From assembly GCF_051235805.1 (NCBI RefSeq), contig NZ_JBPNXV010000001.1, positions 1,240,001-1,304,000 of the forward strand: a stretch of DNA of 64,000 bases, written 5' to 3'. Shown piece by piece: positions 26,505 through 35,091 of the stretch. The notes below the pieces were generated by a model that saw nothing but the letters and a program-made list of their open reading frames with translations, was not told the DNA's origin and did no database searches. Origin of the DNA: Pseudothermotoga_B sp051235805. Lineage in GTDB: Bacteria; Thermotogota; Thermotogae; Thermotogales; DSM-5069. The position numbers were made by a program, and so were the translations under genes. Position 1 is the stretch's first letter. Each line of letters opens with the position of its first letter.

Positions 26505-26960
26505 ATGGTATCCTTGTCAGATCTTCTGTCAATTGCTGTTCAGATTGAGGCAAATGGCTACGATTTCTACATCTCACTTGCGAAAACTCAGTCAGATAAG
26601 AAACTCGAGGAGCTTTTCACGCATTTAGCAGAACAAGAAAGAGCGCATCAACAGATTTTTAGAAACTTGATAAGCCACACGAAAGATTCACCCTCGCTCT
26701 CAACCTGGATCGATGAGGAAGTTAGTGGTTATCTGAAAAGTCTTGCCGACGTTTCTATCTTTCCGAAGATCGAGAGATCAAAACGCAGCCTGACACTACA
26801 GGAAGCCTTTAGTCTAGCAATAGACGTGGAAAAGGACAGCATAATTTTCTATTCTGAACTCTTACCGTACACTGGTGACGAAAGAAAGTCCGTAGAAGCC
26901 ATAATCGTTGAAGAGAAGAAACATCTGTTGGATCTAATAAATCAATCGCGGTCGATTTGA
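26505..26960 (+). CDS. Ferritin-like/rubrerythrin-type diiron protein
   Basis: A 151-residue four-helix-bundle protein with two E...ExxH pairs: the segment IEANGYDFYISL with EQERAHQQ, and VEKDSIIFYSEL with EEKKHLLDL. These are the iron ligands of rubrerythrin-like proteins, which detoxify peroxide in anaerobes. It lacks the C-terminal rubredoxin domain of true rubrerythrins. GGAGGTGG precedes the ATG. The 3' end overlaps the convergent RseC-like gene by 19 bp. Confidence 0.83.
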   Translation: MVSLSDLLSIAVQIEANGYDFYISLAKTQSDKKLEELFTHLAEQERAHQQIFRNLISHTKDSPSLSTWIDEEVSGYLKSLADVSIFPKIERSKRSLTLQEAFSLAIDVEKDSIIFYSELLPYTGDERKSVEAIIVEEKKHLLDLINQSRSI

Positions 26961-27349
26961 ATGATCTGTGGCTTGAATTTCTTTTTAAACTTTCGATCAT
27001 AGAGCTTCAGGAAGAAATAGTAAAGACCAACAGCTGCAGCTGCTATGGTGAAAGAAAGTATTTCTGAAAAAAAGTTCATCGCCAGCACGAGCAGTACGAC
27101 AAAAATGATTGTGGGCATTGTATAGACGAGGAAAGCAATTTTTGTACCGCTTGTTGCTGGCGTTTTTACTACAACGCGATCACCAACACTGAGTTGAAAA
27201 TCGCCCTTTTCAATTTCTAATCTTATCCTTTGTGCTTCACCAGTACAAAACATATTCGCAGGGCATTTACCACACATAGAGGTTCTTTCCCTTTCAAGTA
27301 CCACTGTCGAATCTCTTATCTGCACTACCACCATCTTTTCACTCGCCAT
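26942..27349 (-). CDS. RseC/MucC-family membrane protein
   Basis: A 135-residue protein with a cytoplasmic N-terminal cysteine cluster (MCGKCPANMFC, about 25-35) and two membrane segments (about 70-95 and 97-118). This is the architecture of RseC, linked in other bacteria to reduction of SoxR and, near rnf genes, to redox complexes. Neither soxR nor rnf is visible here, so the role is open. GGAGGCG precedes the ATG. It overlaps the end of the MFS gene by 25 nt and would be co-transcribed with it. Confidence 0.75.
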   Translation of the reverse strand: MASEKMVVVQIRDSTVVLERERTSMCGKCPANMFCTGEAQRIRLEIEKGDFQLSVGDRVVVKTPATSGTKIAFLVYTMPTIIFVVLLVLAMNFFSEILSFTIAAAAVGLYYFFLKLYDRKFKKKFKPQIIQIDRD

Positions 27350-28692
27350 TTTTTCGCCTCCATGAGTCTGGTGTCCTCAACCTTTTCTTTTATCATCCTA
27401 CCGAGATCTGAGAGATCTGTGCCATTGGTCCTTGCCATGTCGTTGCGGGGAATATGAGACAAGGCGCTGACAATGAGTCTTCGGACTGGCACATATCTCT
27501 TTGTTTTGACCCTGAGGATGAATTTCAAAGTTAAAGCCCTTAAGAAACTTGCCGTGAAAAACATTATCTGTATCCCGACTATTGGGATGCCCAATATAGA
27601 GAAACTCACTGACGAAAGTAGCTTCGCGGTCACACCACCGAGAACAGCTCCTATTAGACCGCCTATTCCACCGAAGGTGGAATAGATCGCAAAATAGGCT
27701 GGAGAAGAACTTCGCGCTACTTCCATTGGTAAGGTCAAGAAAGTCAAGTTTATCGCAGACCACGCGATACCAGACATGACTACATCGACGATCATCATAT
27801 ACTTCCAAGTGTACTGGTTCATCAGTATCCACAGGGGCGAGACATAACATGCCATAATAATGCCTAAAACAGCTATCGTCTTGTGACCGTACCGGTCGGA
27901 CAACTTACCCCAGATACTGTAAAACGCCATCGCGACAAGGCTGTTGATCACCGTTGAGACACCTATATACGAGAAGGGTACATTTAGATTTTTCAGCAAG
28001 TGGTAACTATAAAAAGGTGATGTGAAAGCTATCACTGCATTCCAAAAAAAGTAAAAAGTACACAGTCTCATGAAGTTGTAATCTTGGAAAACCACTTTTG
28101 TCTCGATGAGTGCACCTGAACTCTTAAATGGGACTTCAGGTACCTTCTTCAGCGACCACAACGAGAGAAGCATTCCGAGCATTCCTATGCCTATGACAAT
28201 CTCGTAACCAAGAGGATCTTTGAATCTCTCAATGATCAGCGAATAGCCATAAAAAGCAACAAGGGTTACAAGAGAGATGTAGATGTTCCGTCTGCCGAAG
28301 AAATTACCTCTTTCTTCCTCGGGTATGAGATCTCTAACCAAGGATGTCCAAGCATTGCCAGCCAAGGTTCCAAAGATCTGTGAAAAGGCAAAAACAATCA
28401 CAAAAACGCTTGGACTCCTGTTGGGCAAGAGTAAAAAGATCATCAGCAACATCCAAGGAGACCTTGAGAGCAAGTTGAAGAGATTCGTCAAGAATCTCCG
28501 CTTTGGGAACTTTCTCATGACTAAGGGTGATAACACCTGAAAAACCTGAGCGATCATTGGAAATGCAGCACTCACACCTATAAGGAACTCATCTAATCCA
28601 AATGCCAAAGCAAGTCCTGTGAAAACTGCGCCTTGTGTGAGCAATATGTAAAGTGTTGAAGCGATGCCCTCTAAATTGAGATAAAATCTCAT
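27325..28692 (-). CDS. Major facilitator superfamily transporter
   Basis: A 455-residue protein with about twelve hydrophobic segments and an MFS-type cytoplasmic loop between segments 2 and 3 (MRKFPKRRFL) and again in the second half (GKLSDRYGHKT, a clear MFS A-like motif). The substrate cannot be inferred. There is a soluble tail of about 55 residues ending near KKWRVKRWW. The ATG overlaps the rtcB stop (ATGA), so it is coupled to rtcB. Confidence 0.85.
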   Translation of the reverse strand: MRFYLNLEGIASTLYILLTQGAVFTGLALAFGLDEFLIGVSAAFPMIAQVFQVLSPLVMRKFPKRRFLTNLFNLLSRSPWMLLMIFLLLPNRSPSVFVIVFAFSQIFGTLAGNAWTSLVRDLIPEEERGNFFGRRNIYISLVTLVAFYGYSLIIERFKDPLGYEIVIGIGMLGMLLSLWSLKKVPEVPFKSSGALIETKVVFQDYNFMRLCTFYFFWNAVIAFTSPFYSYHLLKNLNVPFSYIGVSTVINSLVAMAFYSIWGKLSDRYGHKTIAVLGIIMACYVSPLWILMNQYTWKYMMIVDVVMSGIAWSAINLTFLTLPMEVARSSSPAYFAIYSTFGGIGGLIGAVLGGVTAKLLSSVSFSILGIPIVGIQIMFFTASFLRALTLKFILRVKTKRYVPVRRLIVSALSHIPRNDMARTNGTDLSDLGRMIKEKVEDTRLMEAKKWRVKRWW

Positions 28693-30083
28693 CCTTTTAC
28701 CACGCCCATTGGTACCAATCGTGCTACTTTTTTTGATATACCTATCTGATCAACTATTTCTACTACTCTGTCTACGTCCTTGTATGTACTCGGTGCCTCT
28801 TCGATCAATGTCTTTTTCTCTTTACTCAGAGCGACTATACCTCTGTCTCTGAGCTGTTTCAAGATCTGTTCATAATTCAAACCTCTCAGAGCAGCCCTTC
28901 GCCCCAGAACTCTTCCCGCACCATGAGCAGTACTGCCGTAAGAAATCTCTTCAGCCTTCTTGGTGCCAACCAAGATGTACGATGAACTGCCCATGCTTCC
29001 CGGTATGAGAACTGGTTGTCCTGTATCGATGAACTCTTCTGTGAGTAGAGAGTTGCCAGGTCCAAGAGATCTTGTCGCTCCCTTCCTATGCACGATCACT
29101 TGCTTCTCATAGTTCTCTACCTTCGCTATATTGTGAGCCACATCGTAGAGAAGCCAGACTCTGTGAGAGGGAAAAAGTCTTTCAAAAACTCTCTCTATAG
29201 CATGAGATATGATCTGTCTGTTCGCAAATGCGTAATTCGCAGCACAATTCATAGCGCTGAAGTACCTTTGACCTATGAGATGATCGAATGGTGCGTTTAT
29301 CAGTTGTTTGTCCGGTAGGTCTTTGTTGTGTTCTGATAGCTTGTCGCGCATTATCTGGATGTAATCAGTTGCAATCTGGTGGCCAAAACCACGACTACCG
29401 CAGTGTATTGAAATCGCCACCTGCTTTTCGAAAATTGCAAATGCTTTTGCGATCTCTTTGCTGAAAATTTGATCAACCGTCTGCACTTCTATGAAATGAT
29501 TGCCCGCACCAAGCGTACCCAACTCATCGAGACCTCTTTTGAATGCCTTTTCTGACACGTGTTCCGGATCAGCTGGCTTCAATTTTCCTGTATCCTCAAT
29601 CCTCTGCAAGTCTTGCTTGGTCCCGTATCCCTTTTCAACAGCCCAGTGAGCACCATCAATGCAAACTCTTTTCAAGGTTTTTTCATCAGCCTTAATTGCA
29701 CCACTTGCTCCAACACCAACGGGAACTTCTTTGTAGATTTGCTGAAGAAATCTTTCCAAAAATGGTCTGACCTCGTTCTCAGTCACAGAAGTAAGCAGTA
29801 CTCTTACGCCACAGTTTATGTCAAATCCTATGCCACCAGGAGAGATAACGCCACCTTTGACTGGAAAAACTCCAACACCACCTATTGGAAAACCATAACC
29901 CCAGTGGATATCTGGCATAGCAATTGCCGCAATCACACCAGGCATGTGAGTGACATTCACAATCTGTTGTAGAGCCTCCTTGAACTCAGGGTCGTTGATA
30001 GTTTCATTATCTGTGAAAACAATTGCATCGACGTTGATCCCTTTTATTCGGAATACAAAACGATCGAGGCGCTTGATGTCCAT
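28689..30083 (-). CDS. rtcB: RNA-splicing ligase RtcB
   Basis: GTP- and Mn-dependent ligase that joins RNA 3'-phosphate or 2',3'-cyclic phosphate ends to 5'-OH ends, used in RNA repair. The 464 residues show MPDIHWGYGFPIGGV, GGIGFDINCGVR, LGTLGAGNHFIEVQ, SIHCGSRGFGHQ, and AHGAGRVLGRR, which includes the guanylylated histidine. The ATG at 30083 follows AGAGGTGAT; an upstream in-frame start would sit before that site. No Archease gene is adjacent. The nearest upstream gene on the same strand is tRNA-Cys, a noteworthy but possibly accidental neighbour. Confidence 0.96.
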   Translation of the reverse strand: MDIKRLDRFVFRIKGINVDAIVFTDNETINDPEFKEALQQIVNVTHMPGVIAAIAMPDIHWGYGFPIGGVGVFPVKGGVISPGGIGFDINCGVRVLLTSVTENEVRPFLERFLQQIYKEVPVGVGASGAIKADEKTLKRVCIDGAHWAVEKGYGTKQDLQRIEDTGKLKPADPEHVSEKAFKRGLDELGTLGAGNHFIEVQTVDQIFSKEIAKAFAIFEKQVAISIHCGSRGFGHQIATDYIQIMRDKLSEHNKDLPDKQLINAPFDHLIGQRYFSAMNCAANYAFANRQIISHAIERVFERLFPSHRVWLLYDVAHNIAKVENYEKQVIVHRKGATRSLGPGNSLLTEEFIDTGQPVLIPGSMGSSSYILVGTKKAEEISYGSTAHGAGRVLGRRAALRGLNYEQILKQLRDRGIVALSKEKKTLIEEAPSTYKDVDRVVEIVDQIGISKKVARLVPMGVVKG

Positions 30084-30101
30084 CGAATCACCTCTAAGAT
30101 G

Positions 30102-30129
30102 ATTATGCAACTGCCAGAGAAATAGTCAA
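30102..30129 (-). promoter_or_regulatory. Promoter candidate for rtcB
   Basis: On the minus strand TTGACT (30124-30129) and CATAAT (30102-30107) are 16 bp apart, giving a short leader of about 12 nt before the rtcB ATG. It follows the tRNA-Cys terminator. Confidence 0.6.
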
Positions 30130-30136
30130 GTAGGAT

Positions 30137-30165
30137 AAAAAAAGAGGGGAAATCACTTCCCCTCT
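30137..30165 (-). terminator. Intrinsic terminator of tRNA-Cys
   Basis: On the minus strand a 9-bp stem (AGAGGGGAA and TTCCCCTCT, 5-nt loop) is followed by seven T residues, directly after the CCA end of tRNA-Cys. Confidence 0.9.
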
Positions 30166-30240
30166 GGAGGCGACGGTGGGATTCGAACCCACGCGTAGGG
30201 ATTTTGCAGACCCCCGCCTTAACCACTTGGCTACGTCGCC
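30165..30240 (-). tRNA. tRNA-Cys (anticodon GCA)
   Basis: Minus-strand cloverleaf with 7-bp acceptor stem (GGCGACG with CGTCGCC), D arm containing GCCAAGTGGTTAAGGC, anticodon loop CTGCAAA, T arm GGGTTCGAATCCC and encoded CCA. The anticodon GCA reads cysteine codons. Confidence 0.96.
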
Positions 30241-30250
30241 TTGCAGTGAT

Positions 30251-30278
30251 ATTATACCATGATACTTCGAATGTTCAA
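30251..30278 (-). promoter_or_regulatory. Promoter for tRNA-Cys
   Basis: On the minus strand TTGAAC (30273-30278) and a perfect TATAAT (30251-30256) are 16 bp apart; the mature tRNA begins 10 nt after the -10 box. The region also holds an inverted repeat (GATACTT at 30261-30267 and AAGTATC at 30277-30283). Confidence 0.8.
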
Positions 30279-30291
30279 GTATCGCATGAGG

Positions 30292-30300
30292 TGTTATCAT
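30292..30300 (+). promoter_or_regulatory. Extended -10 candidate for the asnS operon
   Basis: TGTTATCAT is an extended -10-like element 33 nt before the asnS start. The -35 region is poor, so confidence is limited. Confidence 0.35.
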
Positions 30301-30332
30301 TAAAAAAGAAAGATAACGAGGAGGGATCTACA

Positions 30333-31631
30333 GTGAATTGGTTTTACATCGAGCAATTAAGAGAGCACATAGGTGAGGAAGTAGAGCTGCGTGGCTGGGT
30401 GTGGAATATCCGTTCAAGTGGCAAAATTCACTTCATTCAGTTCAGAGATGGCACTGGTTTTGTGCAAGTAGTTGTCGAAAGCTCTTTTAGCGGTCAAGAT
30501 GCTTTTGATAGAGCATCAAAGCTTAGAATCGAATCGAGTGCTGTTGTAAGAGGAAAGGTTGTCGAGGATCAGAGATCGCCTTACGGAGTAGAGATTCATG
30601 CAACTGATGTGATACCAATTCAGATACCAGAGGAAGCCTATCCCATTTCGAAAAAGGATCATGGTATAGACTTTTTGATGAGTTACAGACATCTGTGGCT
30701 GCGCTCGAGAAGACAGTTCCACATCTTGAAGGTTAGGGATGCAATCCTTCGAGCCATAAGAGAGTTCTACAAAGCGAGGAACTTTACGTTGATCGATACA
30801 CCCATCTTCACAGGTGCTATTGGCGAGACGGCTGGCAACCTCTTTGAACTCGATTATTTTGACTACGGAAAGGTTTATCTAACGCAGACAGGCCAACTAT
30901 ATCTGGAGGCTGCCTGCATGGCTTTTGGTAAGGTTTACAATCTTGGTCCAACCTTCAGAGCAGAAAAATCCAAAACACGAAGACATCTAATAGAGTTTTG
31001 GATGCACGAAGCTGAAGTGGCTTATTACGAATTCGAAGACAATCTGAAGTTGCAAGAACAACTGGTTTCTCATATTGTCAAGTACGTTCTTGAGAATGCG
31101 AGCGAGCATCTGAGGGCTTTGGGAAGGGATACTTCAAAACTCGAAAAGGTAGAACCTCCGTTTGAAAGAATCAGATATGACGATGCAATCAAGCTGCTTC
31201 AGAAAAATGGTCTGAACGTCACTTGGGGTGATGATTTTGGTGGCGATGAAGAAACCATCATCGCGTCGAATTTCAACAAACCTGTCTTTGTGACGCATTA
31301 TCCAAGGAAGGTCAAGGCTTTCTACATGCAACCAGATCCTCAGAGACCAGAGGTAGTCCTTTGTGCTGATCTTTTAGCACCTGAAGGTTATGGCGAGATC
31401 ATAGGTGGCTCTCAGAGAATTCACGACTACAAACTCTTACTCGAAAGACTTGAAGAATTCAATCTGCCAAAGGAGAAGTACCAGTGGTATCTCGATCTGA
31501 GGAGATGGGGAAGTGTTCCACACAGTGGTTTTGGATTGGGTATCGAAAGGACTGTCGCTTGGATCTGTGGTTTGGAACACATAAGAGAGGCTATACCCTT
31601 TGCTAGAACCCTTTACAGGATATATCCATGA
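30333..31631 (+). CDS. asnS: Asparaginyl-tRNA synthetase
   Basis: Class II synthetase charging tRNA-Asn. The 432 residues contain an N-terminal OB-fold anticodon domain (VELRGWVWNIRSSGKIHF), motif 2 (GPTFRAEKSKTRRHLIEFWMHEAE) and motif 3 (GFGLGIERTVAWICG) near the C-terminus. The GTG start follows GAGGAGGGA; an upstream in-frame start at 30204 would run through the tRNA-Cys gene and is rejected. AspRS and archaeal-type AspRS are the alternatives, but the sequence reads as AsnRS throughout. Confidence 0.95.
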   Translation: MNWFYIEQLREHIGEEVELRGWVWNIRSSGKIHFIQFRDGTGFVQVVVESSFSGQDAFDRASKLRIESSAVVRGKVVEDQRSPYGVEIHATDVIPIQIPEEAYPISKKDHGIDFLMSYRHLWLRSRRQFHILKVRDAILRAIREFYKARNFTLIDTPIFTGAIGETAGNLFELDYFDYGKVYLTQTGQLYLEAACMAFGKVYNLGPTFRAEKSKTRRHLIEFWMHEAEVAYYEFEDNLKLQEQLVSHIVKYVLENASEHLRALGRDTSKLEKVEPPFERIRYDDAIKLLQKNGLNVTWGDDFGGDEETIIASNFNKPVFVTHYPRKVKAFYMQPDPQRPEVVLCADLLAPEGYGEIIGGSQRIHDYKLLLERLEEFNLPKEKYQWYLDLRRWGSVPHSGFGLGIERTVAWICGLEHIREAIPFARTLYRIYP

Positions 31632-31644
31632 GAGGAGTTACACA

Positions 31645-32685
31645 GTGGATACGATCAACTCAGCTATGAACGGTGAGATACTGTCTTCACTCAGACCTCA
31701 GAGTTTGGATGACTACATAGGACAGGCAGAGGTCAAGAAAAAACTCAAAATAGCTATTCAGGCAGCAAAGATGAGAAACGAACCCTTAGATCACATTCTT
31801 TTCGCAGGTCCTCCTGGTTTGGGCAAGACAACCCTTGCTTTGGTGATCGCAAGAGAAATGGGAACAAATATCTATATAACAAGCGGTCCCGTGCTCGAAA
31901 GACAAGGTGATATCGCCGCGATACTGTCAACACTCAATGACGGAGATATTCTGTTCATCGATGAGATTCATAGAATCAACAAGACAGTCGAAGAGATCTT
32001 CTACACAGCCTTGGAGGACTACAAAGTCGATGTAATGATAGGAAAAGGTCCAACAGCACGTTCTGTTAGAATCTCTTTGAAACCTTTTACGTTGATCGGT
32101 GCAACGACCAGAAGTGGTTTGCTCAGTTCACCACTTCGGAGTCGTTTTGGCATGATTTTGGAGTTGCAGTTCTACAACATAGAAGAGCTGGTCGAGATAA
32201 TCAAGAGGGCATGCAAGATTCTGAAAATTGAAATTGAAGAAGAAGCAGCTCATTTTATTGCCGAACGATCAAGAGGTACCCCGAGGATTGCGCTGAGATT
32301 ACTCAGAAGGGCAAGGGATGTGGCTACAGTCAAGGCAAAGACTGAGATAGACAGAATCCTCGTGGAGAAGACAATGGATATTCTCGAAATCGATAAACTT
32401 GGCTTAGACGAGTTGGATAGAAGGATTTTAAAAACCATAATCGAGATCTACGACGGCGGACCGGTTGGAATCGAGTCACTTGCTGCGACACTCAACTTGG
32501 AGATCGACACACTCAAAGAGGTCCATGAACCTTATCTGCTCCAAAAGGGTTTGATAGTTCGCACCTCAAGGGGTAGAGTTGCGACAGATCTTGCTTATTC
32601 ACATCTTGGATATTCATCACGAATCAGAGGAGGACTTTTCGATGGATCTTTCGGAGAACTTGAAGAAGATCAAAGCGAGAATTGA
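31645..32685 (+). CDS. ruvB: Holliday junction DNA helicase RuvB
   Basis: Hexameric AAA+ motor for branch migration. The 346 residues show LRPQSLDDYIGQ, Walker A GPPGLGKTT, Walker B FIDEIHRI, the sensor GATTRSGLLSSPLRSRFG and the C-terminal winged helix with FDGS close to the end. I chose GTG 31645, preceded by AGAGGAG (31631-31637). ruvA and ruvC are not nearby. Confidence 0.97.
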   Translation: MDTINSAMNGEILSSLRPQSLDDYIGQAEVKKKLKIAIQAAKMRNEPLDHILFAGPPGLGKTTLALVIAREMGTNIYITSGPVLERQGDIAAILSTLNDGDILFIDEIHRINKTVEEIFYTALEDYKVDVMIGKGPTARSVRISLKPFTLIGATTRSGLLSSPLRSRFGMILELQFYNIEELVEIIKRACKILKIEIEEEAAHFIAERSRGTPRIALRLLRRARDVATVKAKTEIDRILVEKTMDILEIDKLGLDELDRRILKTIIEIYDGGPVGIESLAATLNLEIDTLKEVHEPYLLQKGLIVRTSRGRVATDLAYSHLGYSSRIRGGLFDGSFGELEEDQSEN

Positions 32686-33313
32686 AGATGCCGCAAGGCG
32701 GGCAAGACGAGATCCAAATTCTGTACAGTTGATTGCGGTTGTCAAAGAAGCAGATTTAGATGCAGTTCAACAGATCGTTCATCTTGGAGTCAAAGACTTA
32801 GCTGAGAACTATGCCCAACAACTGGTTCAGAAATCTCGAGTTCTTGAAGGTGTGAACTGGCATTTCATCGGCAGAATACAGACGAACAAGATCAAGTACA
32901 TCGTTCCCATTTGTGAGTACATCCACTCGGTGTGTAGAAAAGAAGAACTCTTGCAGATAGAAAAAGTGGCCTCAAGGCACCGGAAAATCCAGAAGATTCT
33001 CATCGAAGTGAACATATCTCACGAAAAAACAAAATCAGGTTTAGATGAATCTCAGCTTGAAGAAGTGCTCGATTTTGCAAATACGCTTGAACATGTAAAA
33101 GTCATTGGGCTGATGACGATGGCTCCGTTTACAGAAGATCTCACGCAAATTCGATCTATCTTCAGAGAACTACGGAGACTGAGAGATTTTTACCAAGAAC
33201 GGTATCCTTCAATCATACATCTGTCTATGGGCATGACCAATGATTTTGAGATCGCGATCGAAGAAGGTGCAACGATGATAAGAGTTGGCAGGGCTATCTT
33301 CAAAGGGGAGTGA
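32642..33313 (+). CDS. YggS/PLPBP-family pyridoxal phosphate homeostasis protein
   Basis: PLP-binding protein with an alanine-racemase-like barrel that keeps vitamin B6 pools balanced. Seen: VQLIAVVKEAD with the PLP-binding lysine, LAENYAQQLVQK, WHFIGRIQTNKIKYI and LSMGMTNDFEIAIEEGATMIRVGRAIF. GAGGAGG precedes the ATG at 32642; the reading frame is open upstream but runs into ruvB. It overlaps the next gene (yggT), the common yggS-yggT pair. Confidence 0.93.
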   Translation: MDLSENLKKIKARIEDAARRARRDPNSVQLIAVVKEADLDAVQQIVHLGVKDLAENYAQQLVQKSRVLEGVNWHFIGRIQTNKIKYIVPICEYIHSVCRKEELLQIEKVASRHRKIQKILIEVNISHEKTKSGLDESQLEEVLDFANTLEHVKVIGLMTMAPFTEDLTQIRSIFRELRRLRDFYQERYPSIIHLSMGMTNDFEIAIEEGATMIRVGRAIFKGE

Positions 33314-33318
33314 GCAAA

Positions 33319-33615
33319 GTGTTTGTGATCTCAAACTTTCTCATCGCTATAGCCAAGGTATTCCGGATATTCATATACTTTGAAATGGTCTGCGTTATAT
33401 TTTCGGCGATTTTGAGTTGGGTCACACCCTATCACTATTATCCACTCAGACAGTTTGTCGACGGCGTTTCTGCGATCATTCTGAGACCTTTGAGAAAGAT
33501 AATACCTCCAATTGGACCTGTAGATATAACCCCGATGATTGCGATCTTGATTCTGACCTTTCTCGATGTATTCGCGGTGAACACTCTGCTCGATCTGGCG
33601 GTGGTGATACGTTGA
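33319..33615 (+). CDS. YggT-family membrane protein
   Basis: A 98-residue protein with two hydrophobic YGGT repeats and the motif FSAILSWVTPYHYYPLRQ, PLRKIIPPIGPVDITPMIAI. The family is linked to osmotic stress and division-gene clusters, but its function is not settled. I place the start at GTG 33319, spaced well from GGGGAG; GTG 33310 overlaps both that site and the yggS stop. Confidence 0.85.
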   Translation: MFVISNFLIAIAKVFRIFIYFEMVCVIFSAILSWVTPYHYYPLRQFVDGVSAIILRPLRKIIPPIGPVDITPMIAILILTFLDVFAVNTLLDLAVVIR

Positions 33616-34406
33616 AGAGTTCAGCAGCGATCGTCTTCAGAAGTGATAAAAAAGAAGAAGCTGAAGAACTGGCAAGAAGAATTGGTTCACAGATCTGCAT
33701 AAAACAGATAATCGAAGCGAAAAGTGAGAACTTGGAAGAGAGTTGTGATTTTGCGATCGTCGTAGGCGGAGATGGCACTGTTTTGAAAGCTATAAAGCAT
33801 TTGAAAGTCCCTATCGTTGGCTTCAAAGCAGGCAGAATAGGTTTCTTGGCATATTACAAAATAGAAGAAGCAGATCGTTTCCTAAGTGATCTCAGAGAAG
33901 GCAGACTCGTCGAGGAAAAGAGATGGATGATCAAGGTGTACTTCGAAGGTCAAGACGCCGATGCCGTCAATGATGTAGTTTTCCACACACCATCTCGTCA
34001 GATGAGTGAATATGAGATTTTCTTCGACGGATGTTCCAAACTTTCCTTTTTCGCTGATGGGATTTTGATTTCAACACCTACAGGTTCAACGGCGTACAAC
34101 CTTTCACTCGGTGGAGCCATAGTTACGCCTAATTGTGATGTTCTTCAGCTTCTGCCGATAGCCCCGTATTATTTGCAGAACAGGAGCATTGTCGTACCAA
34201 ATCAGAGATCAACAACAGTCCGCACTAACAAGGATTGCGAGATCCTCGCAGATGGAACGGCGATTGGCAGATCGAAAGAGATAGTGATTACCAAATCTGA
34301 GCATTACTTCACCCTTCTAAGACCAGATTATTATGACTTCTTCATGGTCTTGAAGGAAAAGGTTGGTTATGGAAGAGGTGTCCGACATGAAATGGATAAT
34401 CGATGA
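33612..34406 (+). CDS. nadK: NAD kinase
   Basis: Phosphorylates NAD to NADP. The 264 residues include the catalytic VVGGDGTVLKA (about 53-63), the glycine-rich FADGILISTPTGSTAYNLS segment (about 147-165) and NDVVFH. The start is TTG at 33612, overlapping the yggT stop (TTGA), with GGTGGTGA upstream. The longer open frame back to 33417 overlaps yggT and has no support. Confidence 0.95.
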   Translation: MKSSAAIVFRSDKKEEAEELARRIGSQICIKQIIEAKSENLEESCDFAIVVGGDGTVLKAIKHLKVPIVGFKAGRIGFLAYYKIEEADRFLSDLREGRLVEEKRWMIKVYFEGQDADAVNDVVFHTPSRQMSEYEIFFDGCSKLSFFADGILISTPTGSTAYNLSLGGAIVTPNCDVLQLLPIAPYYLQNRSIVVPNQRSTTVRTNKDCEILADGTAIGRSKEIVITKSEHYFTLLRPDYYDFFMVLKEKVGYGRGVRHEMDNR

Positions 34407-35091
34407 AAGAACTGAGAGATTCAAGAAAGCATTGATGAAAATGGGATGGTACACCGAGAAGATGTTTCTGCGTTCCATAGAAGCACTCGAAAGTAGGGAC
34501 ACAAAATTAGCCAAGCAAGTCATAGAAGACGACAACGTCCTCGACCAGATGGAAGTAGAACTGAGGGAAGAGGCTGCCGTAATGCTCGGCATTCACAACC
34601 TCACAGGCATCCAACTGCGTTTCATTGTGGGCAGTATGCAACTTGCGAATATTTTCGAGAGAATCGGTGACAACGCAAGAAGGATTTCACAGATAACGAT
34701 TACCATCCTCAGAGAGCAACAGACTTTCAACCCAGATCTCTTGAAACTCGGCAAATTGACCTCAAACTTGCTCAAAGAAAGTCTTAGAGTTCTTGCAGAC
34801 TTGCAGATTGAAGGTTCATTTGAGATCTGTTCAAAGGACGCCGAAGTTGACGAACTCTATCTGGATATCAGAAATGAACTCCTCAACTCGGCACGAAACA
34901 AACCTGAAACAGTCGATCGCAGCTCTCTGCTCATCGAGATAGCACAAAAGATGGAGGAAATAGCAGATCTTTCGACAAACATAGTCGAGATCATACTATA
35001 CATAGTGACAGGCGAATCGTACAAATGTTTCAAAGACGAGATGAAGCTTTTCAAGCGAAGCGAAGGTGTTCTGTTTGACAATCCTGACTAA
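34387..35091 (+). CDS. PhoU-domain protein
   Basis: A 234-residue all-helical protein with two PhoU repeats; each has the metal-binding ExxxD-type motifs, visible as NIFERIGDNARRIS (about 96-110) and the later MEEIADLSTNIVEII (about 195-210). PhoU proteins restrain Pst phosphate uptake and PhoR signalling, but no pst genes are adjacent. The ATG 34387 follows AGAGGTG and overlaps nadK by 20 nt. A similar nadK-phoU order is known from other Thermotogae. Confidence 0.9.
   Translation: MKWIIDERTERFKKALMKMGWYTEKMFLRSIEALESRDTKLAKQVIEDDNVLDQMEVELREEAAVMLGIHNLTGIQLRFIVGSMQLANIFERIGDNARRISQITITILREQQTFNPDLLKLGKLTSNLLKESLRVLADLQIEGSFEICSKDAEVDELYLDIRNELLNSARNKPETVDRSSLLIEIAQKMEEIADLSTNIVEIILYIVTGESYKCFKDEMKLFKRSEGVLFDNPD

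Noticed and set aside
33417..33611. 65-codon upstream extension of nadK
   Set aside because: It overlaps yggT, has no ribosome site at its start, and NAD kinases begin close to the TTG at 33612.
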